A DNA stretch of 64,000 nt from Lepisosteus oculatus (lineage: Eukaryota > Chordata > Actinopteri > Semionotiformes > Lepisosteidae). This document shows positions 49,001 to 60,579 of the stretch, one piece after another. Position 1 is the first letter of the stretch. The number at the start of each line of letters is the position of its first letter. Both the position numbers and the translations under genes were made by a program. The notes under the pieces are model-generated. The model was given only the letters and a program-made list of their open reading frames with translations, ran no database searches and was not told the origin of the DNA. The DNA lies in contig NC_090711.1 of NCBI RefSeq assembly GCF_040954835.1, forward strand, positions 14,751,001 through 14,815,000, read 5' to 3'.

Positions 49001-52000
49001 ATCTTCTTTAATGTGTTTTGGATCGCCCTGATTTCCAGAACCAGCGCCACCAGCCCCCGAGCCAGAGGTGGATCTGGAGCCTGATGGGAAAGCTGTTCTT
49101 CCGCCCCACATTGCCATAGCCAAGGAAGTGATGGAGAGGTGCATCCACTTGCTGTCGGACCCCAGCCTGCAGCTCAGGCTCAAGGTGAAAGAACAGATCT
49201 GGGCACGGCCTCCAGGAAGGGCCTTGAGCAGTTCGTACCTAACATAATATACTCAACACCAGAGCTGCCTGGCAGAAGAGTAAGCTTTGTTCACTATTGG
49301 TGCTTGCGTAAGAGGAAGCCTTGCTCCCCCATTTCTAGTGCAAAATATATATTTAAACTAAGAGAAGTTAGTGTTCTTGTTTCACTATCATTTTCAGCCC
49401 CTTTTCTCTACCAGTGGAATGTCCACAGCTGAGCATCTGTTCGCCGGGGTTTAGGAGTGGCTCAGAGCTGTATTGTCTTCAGGGAGCCCCGAGACAGAAG
49501 CAACGCGTTAGGACGTGATCACCAGAAAGGTCACGGCAGCCAAGTTTGAAAGCGCTTTAGAATGTCACATTTTCACGGGTAGGGATATAGTTTTGTCACA
49601 GTGGGAAATAAGTATCAAGGCACCCTTGACTGAAAATAGCAAATTTCATTTATTTGTCATGGCAACCGAGTCAAACTGGCAAATCTAGAATTACAAGATT
49701 CCCTCTGTAGACAACAGAAATGAGTGGGCTTTAGCTGCAAGTGTTCACTGACTTGTGACAGGAACCCGAGTGGCTCTGACTTGGTTCGTATGTTCCAGTG
49801 TCCTTTCCTGTCTTGCGGGTTTCATAAGCACACTGTTTCTTCATTGGCAGCAATGTAGTCTTAAATCCCTGCACACAATACCTCCTGTTTTCACAGCAGG
49901 AAGCCCACGTGCACTGTCACTGTGACAGAATCACGACTATATCTCTTTTTGTGAAAAAAAACAATGGATGGGACTGGACACACCTCCACCAGTCTCAGTG
50001 ACACACAGGGGGCGTTGCACTGTAAGATGAGAGGTCTCGTTCGGCTGCAGGTCCTGGACGTGCTGGAGCTGAGCGTCGGCGTGCTGCGGAGCCGGGAGCA
50101 GGAGCTGCTGCCCATGGCCCACCGCGTCTGGCCGCCCCTCCTGCGCCGGCTGACCGGCGACGACCCGCTGGCTGTGTTGCGGGCCTTCAAGGTGAGGGCC
50201 CTCCCGTCCCCCAGGGCACGCTGGGAGGGCAGAGCGCAAGAGCAGTGTGCCTCCACTTCCCTCTGGGTTCCTTCTGTGTCCACTGCTTTTATAGTGTCTG
50301 CTGTTTTTATTCGAAAGTTTGTATTTTAATCAATGAACAGATGACTAATTAAAATTTTCTTCTTGGGGAGTAATTCCATAATAGAAAGTGCCGACTTGCT
50401 CCATCTTCTAATTTGCGTCTTTTAGAAAACTAGAATACGATTGGATGCCACCTCAATTCACCTTAATTTTTGTACTTCACATGTTCATATTTTTATTCTT
50501 TTATACCTCCTCACTATCCACAAGCTTATTTAGAAGCAGACAGAAGCACTTTGCTTTTAATGATGTTAACTCTCGTTTCAAACTTTCTCTTTTTTCTTTC
50601 TCGGTCTGTTGTCATGACAGTCCTGTTTTTATGCTCACGTTTGCTGGTATTCGCCTTTGTGTGTGTGCTCCCTTAGGTGCTGTGCACACTGGGAGAGAGC
50701 TGTGGAGATTTTCTGAGGAGCAGAGTGTCCAGAGAGGTGCTGCCACAAGTCACAGGCTCCCTGGTGAAGCAGGCCCCAGTGAGCGCCAAAGCTGGGCCCA
50801 TCTACACCCACACCTTGGCCTACAAATTGCAGCTGGCCGTGCTGGAGGGTCTGGGGGCCCTGTGTCTCCGGCTGGATCTAGGTAACTCAGCAGATACTGT
50901 GAAGAGTACCAGGACTCCAAAAGTACCATGGGATTTAGGGAATCATTATAGCACACTTTATGAGAAACAAACAAGAATTCTAAGCTTCATACTTTTGAAC
51001 ATTTACATTTCTGCTCATAACACCAACATTTTGATCTGAAGAGGACTTCTCATTTGCTTATTTAACTCATCTTAAATGTAATATCTTAACAATTTTCATA
51101 GTCTTTTTATAAAGTCCAATTTTGATCATTGTTTCATTTCAATGACTAAAAAGACTGATCTTTCACACTCTGACTGAGGGTGGCAGTTTTAGTTTTATAA
51201 TTCTCACTCACACACAGAAAACAGATAATTGAACTCTGAACAAAGGAAACAGGTTTTCAAAGTCAGCTTTAAAGTAAACAAATTGAAAAGCTGGGGTTTT
51301 TTTTGCAAAGCCAAAATAGAAATGGCGAAAAGTACCAAGCTTAAAGATACAGATAAACCAAGCACAATGTTTAAAGTAATGATTTAGTCACCATGAGCTT
51401 CACCGTTTAAGGCCTTGCTCCTGCATAGACTAGTGGTGTCTCATGAAAGAGTTACTGGCGTCCTGTCCTTTGAATTATAAGTATTTTGACTATAAGTGTC
51501 TCAATAGGGGAGGCTTTGAATCAAGGGGTCTGCTTGATGTATTACTCATTTTGTGAAAGACTGAAAAACTGAGCTCTTGCAGATTTTGTAACTCCTACAT
51601 TATCAGTAAAAAAAACTTTACTTCACAAAACAAATATATGTTTTAAGGGAGAGGTATGTCTGATTATCTCATTGGCCTTCAAATTGTAAAACAAACCTGA
51701 AGAACAAGCTTCAGTCCTTTAGCATCCATTTCTGCACCTTTTTGTATACTGAATCCTTTGAAAAGGGCAGCAGACCACATTGGCTGTGATAGTTGAGAGA
51801 AATTATTTCAAAAATTAACCACTAGATGTCAGTGTGGGGTTGTAAAATGATTCTGCATCACTCAAATCTTGGCAGTGGCATTGCCTTCCTTCAAAAGGGA
51901 TAGATCATGGTTATATTTGACAAAGCAGAAGTTACTGTTTACAGGAGATTTTCCAAAGGCTCCCATTGCCTTTCAAGACTTTTTTGTCTAAAAAAAAAAA

Positions 52001-54070
52001 TCAATTTCAATAAACAAGGAAACTTTTTCTTAAAAGAACACGCTTCTCAAAATCCCCCTCTAGGTTTTAATTGAATAGGCTGGAGCTGAGACAGAAACGC
52101 TGCAGTCTGTAAACATGCTGTCTTACTTTACCGTAGGGAGTTCTCTCTGGAACAGTCAGAATGCAATTACAGTCAGCATTATGAAAGCTCGCAATGCAAT
52201 AACTCTTTGATTTAGCTTTTGCCTAAAAGCTGTGTGGAGCTTCTCCCTTGTTGATTCTCTAAGTCTATTGTTTCTGCTCTGAAATCACCAAGGGAAGTGT
52301 GTGTGTGGGGGGTTTGCATGAACATTAAATGTACTTTTTATTGTTATTCTTTTACTTGGGATATTCTGAGACTGCAGGTGGATGCTGATGCTGTGAGGTT
52401 CATCCGGTAGGTTGGGTCACATGCATGGAGAACTGTTCTCTGGTTGTATAATGCAGTCGAAATGGGGATGGATTTTTTACTTGCTTCTTCGATGAAACAA
52501 ATATCATTTTACATCTGTGCCACTAGGTCCCAGTTTCACCAAACTGTTGCTGGAATACACATAAATTTGAAATACAGTGTTGGAGCTGAGCATCATATAA
52601 TGCCATTGGCACACAGTGAGGCAAACGGCCTGTTCCCTAATGTCACTCTGATTTTTAATTCATACCAGTCCTCTGCTATCCACAGACGATAGAGCTCTGT
52701 AGATACACTGATAAGTACAGGCTGTATTGCAAAGGAGCAGGTAAAGGTTTATTCCGTGCTGAAAGGAAACGAAAAGAGACACAACATTTTGGCTGTGGAG
52801 CCTTCTTCAGGCTGTATTGTATGCGGTTTGATATCATTTTTGTTTTGCTTGAAGAACAGAAATGTGGAATACACAGTAGAAAAAACAGAAGTATCCATTG
52901 CTAGCATGTTGAGATTACTAGAGATGTTGCAGGGGAAATGTGTAGCTATTTTCGGGGGGGTAATCATAAGTCTGATTGACAAAGGGCTAATAAGCTAGCA
53001 GACAACTGCTCTCTCCGTTTGACAGGAAGGAGGGCAGGCTGAATATGGACAAAAATAAAACTGAAATCAAATTATTCACCATCTCTTTCTGTATTGGAAA
53101 GAAGGGAGGGTGAGAAGATTGAATTCAGTTTCCCTCAGCTGCTTTCCCAATCCTGGCTTACCTGTGTCCGCTGCTCTGTAGGGGATGCTGACCTGGCTGC
53201 TGTTTGTGAAGCCTGCCTGCCCTACCTCAGCTGCAGACAGCCTCCCAAGCTGCAAGAAGCCTGCCTCAGGTGAGGCCACACACAACTATACCACTTATAT
53301 CACTTATATTTAACAACTATATCACTTATCTTTTTGGTTTTTATCAGAAAAAGGAGTTTTCCCATGTGTATGTGAAATCTTATTATAGGGTGAGCCTGTT
53401 TGGCTCATTTAGCCTGGAGCGAGTGATTAGTACAACAACCTGGAGACTGCAGGTTCAGACCTAGACTATGTTTGTAAGAACCATGCATAATGACAGTACT
53501 GTAACCCTTTGACTGAGTTGGAGAGAGTTACAGCATTTATCTACTGGATACTGACATACCAGCCGGAGCAGTGTCCACACCCAGCCTACACATTGAGTTC
53601 CTCCATGTCCCATACCAGGGGTCCCTAGCACGTTTGACTCGTTTGGAATTTTTAGTGTGAAACATCCACCCTTTTTCGATTATGCGTTTCTCAGTGAATA
53701 CAGGGATGTTCCTGAAGTCTTCCTTACCTGGGCCATCTGGAAAAGGACACGCCCACTGTACCGTCTGTTCCCACATGTATGATGTCCCGTTTCAATCCTG
53801 CTTAACAACCTGCACTTGATAACAGCTGTTTCAAACGATTCGATATGCTTTTCCATACGCACCTCACATTGTCTTTATTTCCACAGTGTGTTTCGGCATC
53901 TAATCCAGATCGACCCAGATGCCTTGTGGTTCGCTCTGAACGAGCTCCACTGTCCCCACGTGTACGAGCCCGAGTACCCAGAGCTGCATGCCGTGAGGCT
54001 AACCGGCATGGGCAGACCGAGGAACGAATTCACGGACAACATTGTCAAGCTACTGGCTCAGATGCAGTGA
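43773..54070 (+). CDS. TTI1: TTI1 (TELO2-interacting protein 1), complete gene of 7 coding exons
   Basis: TTI1 is the large HEAT-repeat scaffold of the TELO2-TTI1-TTI2 (TTT) complex, which works with HSP90 and R2TP to fold and stabilise PI3K-like kinases such as mTOR, ATM, ATR, DNA-PKcs, SMG1 and TRRAP. Joining 43773-46053, 48679-48852, 49039-49184, 50051-50191, 50677-50881, 53182-53269 and 53887-54070 gives 3219 nt, 1072 aa plus stop, close to the remembered 1089 aa of the human protein. ATG 43773 is preferred over an in-frame upstream TTG because the human protein starts at the equivalent residue and an acceptor at 43736-43737 places it just inside the exon. Conserved blocks include [55 protein letters not shown] and [12 protein letters not shown] poly(A) signal AATAAA lies at 54734-54739. 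Confidence 0.97.
46246..46416. mobile_element. Short hAT-like MITE in TTI1 intron
   Basis: Inverted ends AGGGGTTCCCAATCCTGGTC and the complement of GACCAGGACTGGGAACCCCT enclose 171 bp. Flanks share only TAGG, so the 8-bp duplication is imperfect. It is related to the element at 33233-33606. Confidence 0.7.
46625..47197 (+). repeat. 5S rRNA-derived SINE, copy 3, in TTI1 intron
   Basis: A full-length copy with head GCAGCTCACAACTGGCAACC and TGAGCCTGGTCAGTTCCTGG, ending AAAGCGCTTTGAGTGGAGTG and a TTATTATTATT run. Confidence 0.9.
47812..48140 (+). repeat. tRNA-headed SINE in TTI1 intron
   Basis: A tRNA-like head has an A-box-like TGGCTCAGTAATG at 47819 and a B-box-like GGTTCAATTCT at 47871. It leads into GGGCTTCCTCCAGGTGCTCC, CATCCCATCCAGGGTGTGTC and CCTGAATTGAATAAAGCGAT. 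This is the most complete copy of the family in the window. Confidence 0.8.
48679..48852 (+). CDS. TTI1: TTI1 coding exon, variable linker (residues 761-818)
   Basis: Acceptor GAGAACAG|CGAGG joins in phase 1 to give ARWFP, matching the human QWFP. The exon continues through [15 protein letters not shown] and an acidic stretch ([10 protein letters not shown]). The donor AAAG|GTTGGG is weak. The serine of the human acidic motif appears to be absent. Confidence 0.92.
49039..49184 (+). CDS. TTI1: TTI1 coding exon (residues 819-867)
   Basis: Acceptor TTTCCAG|AACCAG and donor CTCAAG|GTGAAA bound a 146-bp exon. It encodes a proline-rich linker and the conserved helix [20 protein letters not shown]. 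Confidence 0.94.
50051..50191 (+). CDS. TTI1: TTI1 coding exon (residues 868-914)
   Basis: Acceptor GGCTGCAG|GTCCTG and donor TTCAAG|GTGAGG bound a 141-bp exon encoding [20 protein letters not shown] through PLAVLRAFK. These are two HEAT-like helices strongly conserved in vertebrate TTI1. Confidence 0.95.
50677..50881 (+). CDS. TTI1: TTI1 coding exon (residues 915-982)
   Basis: Acceptor CCCTTAG|GTGCTG and donor GATCTAG|GTAACT bound a 205-bp exon. It encodes [20 protein letters not shown] and the [20 protein letters not shown] block, one of the best conserved parts of the family. Confidence 0.95.
50882..53181 (+). other. TTI1: TTI1 intron between residues 982 and 983
   Basis: Contains AT-rich sequence and a Penelope 3'-end fragment at 52728. 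No coding exon was found within it. Confidence 0.85.
52728..52811 (-). repeat. Penelope-type 3'-end fragment, minus strand
   Basis: Read on the minus strand it ends the family motif (CTGAAGAAGGCTCCACAGCC, then AAATGTTGTG) and the CAGCACGGAATAAACC tail. Single arm only. Confidence 0.75.
53182..53269 (+). CDS. TTI1: TTI1 coding exon (residues 983-1011)
   Basis: Acceptor CTCTGTAG|GGGATG and donor CCTCAG|GTGAGG bound an 88-bp exon encoding [20 protein letters not shown] and PKLQEACLR. It aligns in phase with the human VADACLIYLS segment. Confidence 0.9.
53390..53462 (+). repeat. Possible tRNA-like SINE head
   Basis: An A-box-like TGGCTCATTTAG and a B-box-like GGTTCAGACCT are suitably spaced, but no cloverleaf was built with confidence and no body follows. 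Likely a SINE remnant in a TTI1 intron. Confidence 0.3.
53887..54070 (+). CDS. TTI1: TTI1 terminal coding exon (residues 1012-1072 and stop)
   Basis: Acceptor TTCCACAG|TGTGTT restores [20 protein letters not shown], matching human SVFLHLMKVDPD. The exon ends [12 protein letters not shown] with TGA at 54068-54070. The 3' UTR probably runs to the AATAAA at 54734-54739. Confidence 0.95.
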
Positions 54071-54740
54071 CTGCGGAGAGGGGAGGATTCACCTATGAAA
54101 GAAGCTGCCTACCCTAGGGAATTTTCCGCTGCTTGCGCTGTTCCGCTGGTGGCTGGCGCAGTTATTCTTAAGTGTATGTAGTTTGGCAGTGAAGGGAAGA
54201 GGGATCTGGAAAAGAAGAGGCTGGTCTCTCTGTAGGTGCATTAAAACAGAATTCAAACTTGCACAGGCACTGAAAGACAGAGCTTTGAGGCTGATGTCCC
54301 TTTTTTGGATGAAGGTGGCCAGACCCAGAGTGTTTCTTAATTAATAATGCCAAAGGGGGTTTGATAATTGTGCTGCCTGAAACCGTAATTGGATTTTTCA
54401 AATACTCTATAAATTATTTAGATGACCAGCACTGCGCTGCATAATACCAGCGCCTGGGGAATAACAGGCTTCAGTGCAGCAATTAAAGCCGTTTTGGTTG
54501 ACACCGCAGTTAAAATCCCACCTGGAGAGAAACCTCGAACAGTTCTGTCCTGGCAGGGAGAAGGGGGAGCTCCTGCAGGAGAGAAGCTGTGCACAAGCAG
54601 GCCAAAGACTCTGTCCTAATCACACTCCCTGAGCTGTTCCTTCTGGCATTCGGAAGTGAAATTTTTGTTCCTGTTTTAAAAAAAGCCACAGGAGCCAAGA
54701 GTTCTTGTCATGTCACCGAACAGTGCTATGCTAAATAAAA
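54071..54740 (+). other. TTI1: TTI1 3' UTR
   Basis: Follows the TGA at 54068-54070 and contains AATAAA at 54734-54739, an expected polyadenylation signal. A second candidate is at 54908-54913. Confidence 0.75.
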
Positions 54741-55990
54741 GCAGGTAGACTTCAAAGAAGTCTTGTCCTGTAATGTCCATCCCAGGTCACTTGAAGCTGT
54801 ATGTTTTTCTGATTTATGTGTTCTCTAATTTGACTTTTTTCACCATCTGTTTTTGATTAAGTTTTGATATAAACATTTTGATAGATTTAAATCCTGGTAC
54901 ATTGAACAATAAACCATATTGGTTAATTGTTTTATTATACTTCTAGGTTTAAGCCTCAGATATTGTAAGAATGACAATGAAAGTGTAAATTAGTTTTTTC
55001 TCTATTAGTTTTTGACAGTGTTGATACTGTAATGATCTCTAATCTAAGTAAACACGCTTTCAACTCCTGTATAACAACCACTTGTTCAAGCTGTAAAGAA
55101 CCTATTCATTTGCTGATCTTCACAAAGCTGTCATTGGCACAGACCTTGACTTTTAATTGCAATCATATCTCATCCTTGATTCTCAGTGTAGAGAATGATG
55201 CTGTGATTGTGACTTTGCTGTCCAAGGTTATTTCTTTTCATGTGAAGAACGCACATCAAAGCAGTGTTTACCAGTTTCCTTTGTGTAATTTTCTGCAGTT
55301 GTTTTGATTGAGTGTTTGAGCAGATGGGCTGAAAGGCATTCAGTATTTCAGCGTTTTCTGACACTGTTTCTTTGCAGTCAAACTGAAATTCTGAAAATGA
55401 AAAGCAAAAGACATCTTCTAAAGCTAGTGAAGGACTAAAAATATGGCAGATTTGTGCGATGCTAAGGGGTGATTTTGATTTCTTTTTCATTTTATGTGAA
55501 ACAAATTGACTTTTTTTGGTTTTCCCCTTTGATTTTCCCCTTTGAGTGCACCATGAGGCTTGTAGTGTCATTTTAAGCCTCTTCTACCCATTCTGTCTAT
55601 TTCCTGAACCTCAAGCCCCCTGCTTGTGGGGTCATTCATCTCTCATAGTCTCACAGCACCAGAAATGAAGCCTGAAGTCTTTAGCTCCTGTTTACAGGCT
55701 GTCGGTGCGCCAGACAAACAAACTGTATTTAAACTGTATTATTTGGCATATATTTTATAGTAATTCAAAATAACCTTCCTCCTTAGAGTTTAGGAATGTA
55801 GGTGATAAGTAGAATTTAATCCAATATTTTCTTAGGTTTGTGCACTGTGAACCTAGAGGGTGTGCATTTTGCTGGAAAATATTTTTAAAATAATACCAAC
55901 TCAAGCATCAATAGAGGTATTTTCCCATTATGTCAGTCTAAAATGAATGGTACATTAAACTCCTTCAGTTTCAAAGAAATTGAGAGATAC
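54741..55990. other. Intergenic between TTI1 and VSTM2L, nothing recognised
   Basis: No motif-bearing frame. AT-rich. Confidence 0.5.
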
Positions 55991-55999
55991 AATTTGCTA

Positions 56000-56560
56000 G
56001 CAGACATGTCGCCCTGCAACTCACAACTGGCTGCCCACTGAAGCTGAGCAGGTGTGAGCCTGGTCAGTACCTGGATGAGAGACGACCTGGGAAAAACTAA
56101 GGCTGCTGCTGGAAGAGGGGGAAGGGGCCAGCATGGGGCGCTCACCCTGCGGTCCATGTGGGTCATAATGCCCCAGTATCATGATGGGGACACTATACTG
56201 TAAAAAGGCACTGTCCTTTGGATGAGACGTAAAACCGAGGTCCTGACTCTCTGTGGTCATTAAAAATCCCAGGGTGTTTCTCAAAAAGAATAGGGGTGTA
56301 ACCCAGGTGTCCTGCCCAAATTTCCCAATGACCCTTGCCAATCATGGCCTCTTAATAATCCCCATCTATGAATTGGCTTCATCACTCTGCTCTCCTCCCC
56401 ACTGAGAGCCGATGTGTGGTGAGTGTTCTGGTGCACTATGGTTGTTGTTGCATCATCCAGGTGGGGCTGCACACTGGTGGTGGTGGAGGGGATCCCCATT
56501 ACCACTTTGAGTGGGGTGACCAGAAAAGCGCTATATAAGTTTAAGCAATTATTATTATAT
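56000..56560 (+). repeat. 5S rRNA-derived SINE, copy 4, downstream of TTI1
   Basis: Head GCCCTGCAACTCACAACTGG and AGCCTGGTCAGTACCTGGAT are well kept. The tail lacks part of the CTGTAAAGCGCTT segment and ends in TTATTATTATA. Confidence 0.9.
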
Positions 56561-56779
56561 AACAGCATGGGTTTTTTTTGTTTGTTTTTTTTGTCGCTGC
56601 CTGTTCTTCCCAGACCATTTCTGAAATGTCAGACACAGTGAGCCATGCTGGCCTTTTTATCGATACAATTCTTCTTACAGAGAACTGGCATGCCTAATTT
56701 CAAAGGGCAATAGGCAGCTATTTTTAAGGCATCTTGGTTCTGCTGATAACATTGTGCAGATAATCCGTCACCAGCAGAG

Positions 56780-57320
56780 GGAATAGTTTCAGTACAGCGG
56801 CTGGAGAATCCTCACAGTTGCAGTGTGTAGCACACTCGGCAATAAACTCTTTTTTGTTTCCCTTTCATGGGTAGAAGTTGTCATTAGCTTAAGGGCATAA
56901 TTAATTCCTTTTATAGTGACATTTCTGTGGCAGAGCGTTTTGTCTGACACCGCCGTGCAGAGGTAACCGGACTTCGGAAGTCGTACGAGGCCGCTGGAAG
57001 AATCGCTGACAATAACGGATGCGGCTGCTGGGCAGATCCAAAGAGCAGGGCCACGTGTTTTCTCCGCGCACAGCATGTAGTTTATCTCTCCCGTACTTTA
57101 TTACTTATTGTGCTGCCAGTACTGACAGCCTAGCTGTTATTTATCTGCCACCGAAGCCCGGCAGAAGACGCATGCTGTAATGGGATTTCCTTCCAAATCA
57201 CATTCAATATGCGGGAGGTTTATTATGCTAAATTTCAAGTGAATGTGACAAAAGCATTGTTTGGCAGATTAAACCGTATTTGACGTACACAATACCAAAA
57301 ATGAAGAAACATCTTTAACA
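56780..57320. other. Unique, locally GC-richer non-coding block, possible conserved regulatory element
   Basis: The sequence is complex and not repeat-like and lies between two convergent genes. It lacks coding potential. It includes an E-box CACGTG at about 57053 and homeodomain-type TAAT cores. Conservation cannot be tested here. Confidence 0.25.
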
Positions 57321-57329
57321 GCTTTCCAA

Positions 57330-58560
57330 GACGAAGAGCCTCTTCACTCTCGGGGAAGGAGGATTCCGACTGAACGGGTCTGCTGTTGGGAGCTCGTAGG
57401 GTTGCCCTTGTGCGACTGGGATAACCGCCACCTCAGAAAAGGAAAGGGCTTCCAGGCTAAAAATGATTTTATTGACTTTACAAAAGAGCTCCAGCCAAAT
57501 AATTTCTGCTTAATGTTTGGAAGCCACTGGCTTAAGGGGACAGTATTTAGCAAACCGAGAGAATCAGACACCCTCTTGCTTAGACAGTAGACCATTACAA
57601 GTTAACCCAGCAGAAACAATAGTTCCCATTTACTTAGCAAGTTGGAGCAATCAGGGTGAAGTGTGGTAGTGATGGTGGGAGGAAGGGTCATATCCAGGAC
57701 CCTCTAATTATTGGTCCCCATCCTCAGCCACTGGTCTCTGTTGCCCACTTCTTTTCCATTCTTAATCCAGTATGTGACCTGAGGGATCCCTCTAACCAGT
57801 TCTTCTGGTTTTCATCTTTGTGAAACGATCAGTGACTTAATTGATCCAATAATTGGCTTAAGTGTTCGATATTAGCGATATAGTCGCTAAGAATCGGGAC
57901 CACCGTGTGGTCTAATTCTCCCCAATAATGCGCCTAAGGAAGCTAGTAGAAAGTACTACATTTAAGTTACTTGTAATACATAACCATTTAAACTCCTTCA
58001 TATTTACTGTCACATGATAATACCTAACTAAAGACACTCACTTTCTTAAAAAATATTAAAATGTCAATTTTTTGCAGTCCTATGCATTATATTTTTTATA
58101 TGGTCTCCATAAATATTTCTGCAGTTGGCTCATTCTTTTTGCAGGTGCTGTATGTACAGAAACCTATACAGTATGTAGCTTGAGGTATATATAGAATAAA
58201 ATAAAACTTTTTTCAAATTTAAGGACTTTTACAGGAAGTTTATATTATGAATGCAAAGCAGACGGAGAAAGGAATTACCAGTGTTTGACCCACCACGGTA
58301 TTCAAGAGAGAGATGAACTTCAGTTACTGCCATCTGTAATGACCCAGAAGAGCCTGTATCTCCATCAGATTAATGTACATATTAATAAGGCAAATGTGTT
58401 CTGAATTCTAACTCTCGCATACTCCACAGCACAGCCTGCAGAATGTACTGTAACAAGAGTGGAGGGGAGCTGAAAAAAGTGAAGGGTTCTGTGTCAAAAA
58501 TGAAGATCCAAGGAATATCAGGGTGTTATTACAGAATAAAGCTACAGGCTAGTTGTATTC
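57330..58560. other. Intergenic, nothing recognised
   Basis: No supported gene or repeat. Confidence 0.45.
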
Positions 58561-58566
58561 AGGCCA

Positions 58567-58822
58567 CGATCATCCATCCATTTTTAAGATGCTTCGTCCA
58601 GTGATTGGGGGGAGCTGGAACCTATCTCGGTAAGCAACAGGCCGAAGGCAGGGTACATCATCACAGGGCACACAGACACCAGGGCCCATTTTTTCACAGA
58701 ATCCAATTAACTTTCCCGTATATCCTGTTTCGTTTTACACCGCTGGGACGCCAGAGCACCCATGTGAACAAGGGAAGACCATAAAAACTCCACACAAACA
58801 GCACCCCAGGAATTGAAACCAG
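58567..58822 (-). repeat. GATGGATGG-tailed SINE, minus strand
   Basis: Its plus-strand text starts CATCCATCCATTTTTAAGAT and reaches TGGTTTC-type tRNA-like head sequence (complement of GGAATTGAAACCAG). It matches the family at 47812. Confidence 0.75.
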
Positions 58823-59840
58823 AATGAAATTATGCACAAAAGATAACCTCTTCTGAGATATTGTACCTGAAAAAGTATCCCTTCTTCATTTGGCTGTTTT
58901 CTGCTGAATTCACCTGAGCACATCTGTGTATCAACAGTGAAACAAGAGCCAGAGGACACAAGTGGAAACTAAGGTGCAGTGCATTTAAAGTTGAGATTAG
59001 GAGGCACATCTTTACATAAAGGGTGGTGGGAGTCTGGACCAAGCTGTCCAGCCATGTTCTCAAAACTGATGCCCAGGTTTCTTTCTAGCAATGGCTTGAA
59101 ATAGTTTCAATAAATCAACAAGAAAAATGGGTTGAATCCTCTACAATCTAACCTTTGTTAATATTCTTATATTTTACACTACGACCATGGCAGGAGGTTT
59201 GACCATAAACCTTTGTTTATAAATAACACAGCTATGAGAGAGTCATTGAACAACTAATACTACAGGCATAACTAGAAAATTAAAAACTGCACATAGCAGT
59301 TTTGTTGTAACCAGAAAATGCTTTGTCTTCTCATTTTGTTTTCAGCTTTTTTATGCAGAATTTTTAAGTTGGCAGATAGGTAGTAACAGAACTTGTGTAA
59401 TACAGGTCAATTGAATGTACATTTTTCTCACAAGTCACAGAATACAAACCTTAAGATGCAAGAATGACTGCACATTTTGGAAAAACAGCTTGGCCAAATA
59501 TTGTCTAATCTCAGCTTTATAAGCAGACGCAAATGTTTTTTTGATATCTTAGGCATGCAGTGTCATGGAAAGCAGTCAACTCCAGGTGTACGATTCATGT
59601 AAGATCCATTTAATGTGTTAAAGGCATAAGTTTCGGGTGAGACCAACATCCTAAAGTAATTTTTGAAAAGGTACAACATTTTTTTTTACAGTAATTTCTT
59701 ACAAAACATCAAAAGCAAAAAATAAAATAAAAAAGGAGAAACCTCCAAACAATCCTTTTACAAGCTCAATAAATAGTTTGTCCATAGGAAAGCGAAAACA
59801 TTAAAATACTGTATATATTTTCTTACATATGTTTGATTTT

Positions 59841-60243
59841 TTTATTTAATTCTTAAGGACCAATGAAAAAATGTGCCATTTAAAAAGTGAGAAATCTCCT
59901 CTCTGTGCAGACACTGAGTCGCCCCTTCCATTGACTACAGAATTGACAATTTGGCCTCACCCCTGCGCATTATAAAAACATGGAATATGTAAAAACCATG
60001 GCCCGCTCCAGAGCACTGAGGAATGCAAAGTGATTGAATCCGAAATCATCATGCCTACTCCTTAATGCCGTCTCCTACAACAAATCCCAAATGTCCAGGT
60101 GTCCTGCCTCTCCCACAGATGAACGACAAACATTCCTATAAAGAAATTTAACATGCACTCCTTTTTATACAATTTACACAGAAGATTGGTTGCCGGGCAG
60201 TGGGATGGGGTGGGTGGGGAGGGGGATACGCAGTTTGGGGGCA
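59841..60243 (-). other. VSTM2L: VSTM2L 3' UTR (candidate)
   Basis: Runs from the TAG at 60244-60246 to a minus-strand AATAAA at 59841-59846. The end is a candidate only. Confidence 0.4.
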
Positions 60244-60579
60244 CTATGGGATACAGCTGTCAGTGCAGTCATTGTCGCTGTCTGCCGATCGCTTCTTCAG
60301 TTCCCGGCCCCCTTTGTGGTGGCTGTGAGGGGGGCCGTGCTTGCCGAGCTCTGAGGGGTGACTGCCCGGCTTCGTGTCCTGGGAGTGAGGGCCGCCTCTG
60401 AGGTGGTGCGGTCCCAGGTTCCTCTCGGGCTCCACCTGCAGGTAGGCGCGGACCTTGTGGTGCCTGGCCTTGCTGTCGCTGAAGTCAATCACCCGGCACT
60501 CGTACGTGCCCTCGTCTGAGGGCTTCACGCTGGACAGGCGCAGCTTGTGTGAGATGTTGCTTCCAGCCACCTTCACCAC
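60244..60579 (-). CDS. VSTM2L: VSTM2L, last coding exon (3' part of the gene)
   Basis: VSTM2L is a secreted V-set immunoglobulin-domain protein reported to antagonise the neuroprotective peptide humanin. The acceptor ATCCAG|GTGGTG opens a 336-bp exon of 111 codons plus TAG. It encodes VVKVAGSNISHKLRLSSVKP and DEGTYECRVIDFSDSKARHH, the end of the V-set fold with the D-x-G-x-Y-x-C signature and an N-glycosylation sequon (NIS). A His/Pro-rich tail follows, with ELKKRS and a final CTDSCIP. The human protein has the same order (RVIDFSDGKARHHKV, then ELRKRS), but the tails differ in sequence. Earlier exons, including the signal peptide and first cysteine, are beyond position 64000. A candidate poly(A) signal on this strand is at 59841-59846. 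Confidence 0.93.
   Translation of the reverse strand: MVKVAGSNISHKLRLSSVKPSDEGTYECRVIDFSDSKARHHKVRAYLQVEPERNLGPHHLRGGPHSQDTKPGSHPSELGKHGPPHSHHKGGRELKKRSADSDNDCTDSCIP

Noticed and set aside
53390..53462. Functional tRNA gene
   Set aside because: Only box-like promoter text; no convincing cloverleaf or anticodon arm.
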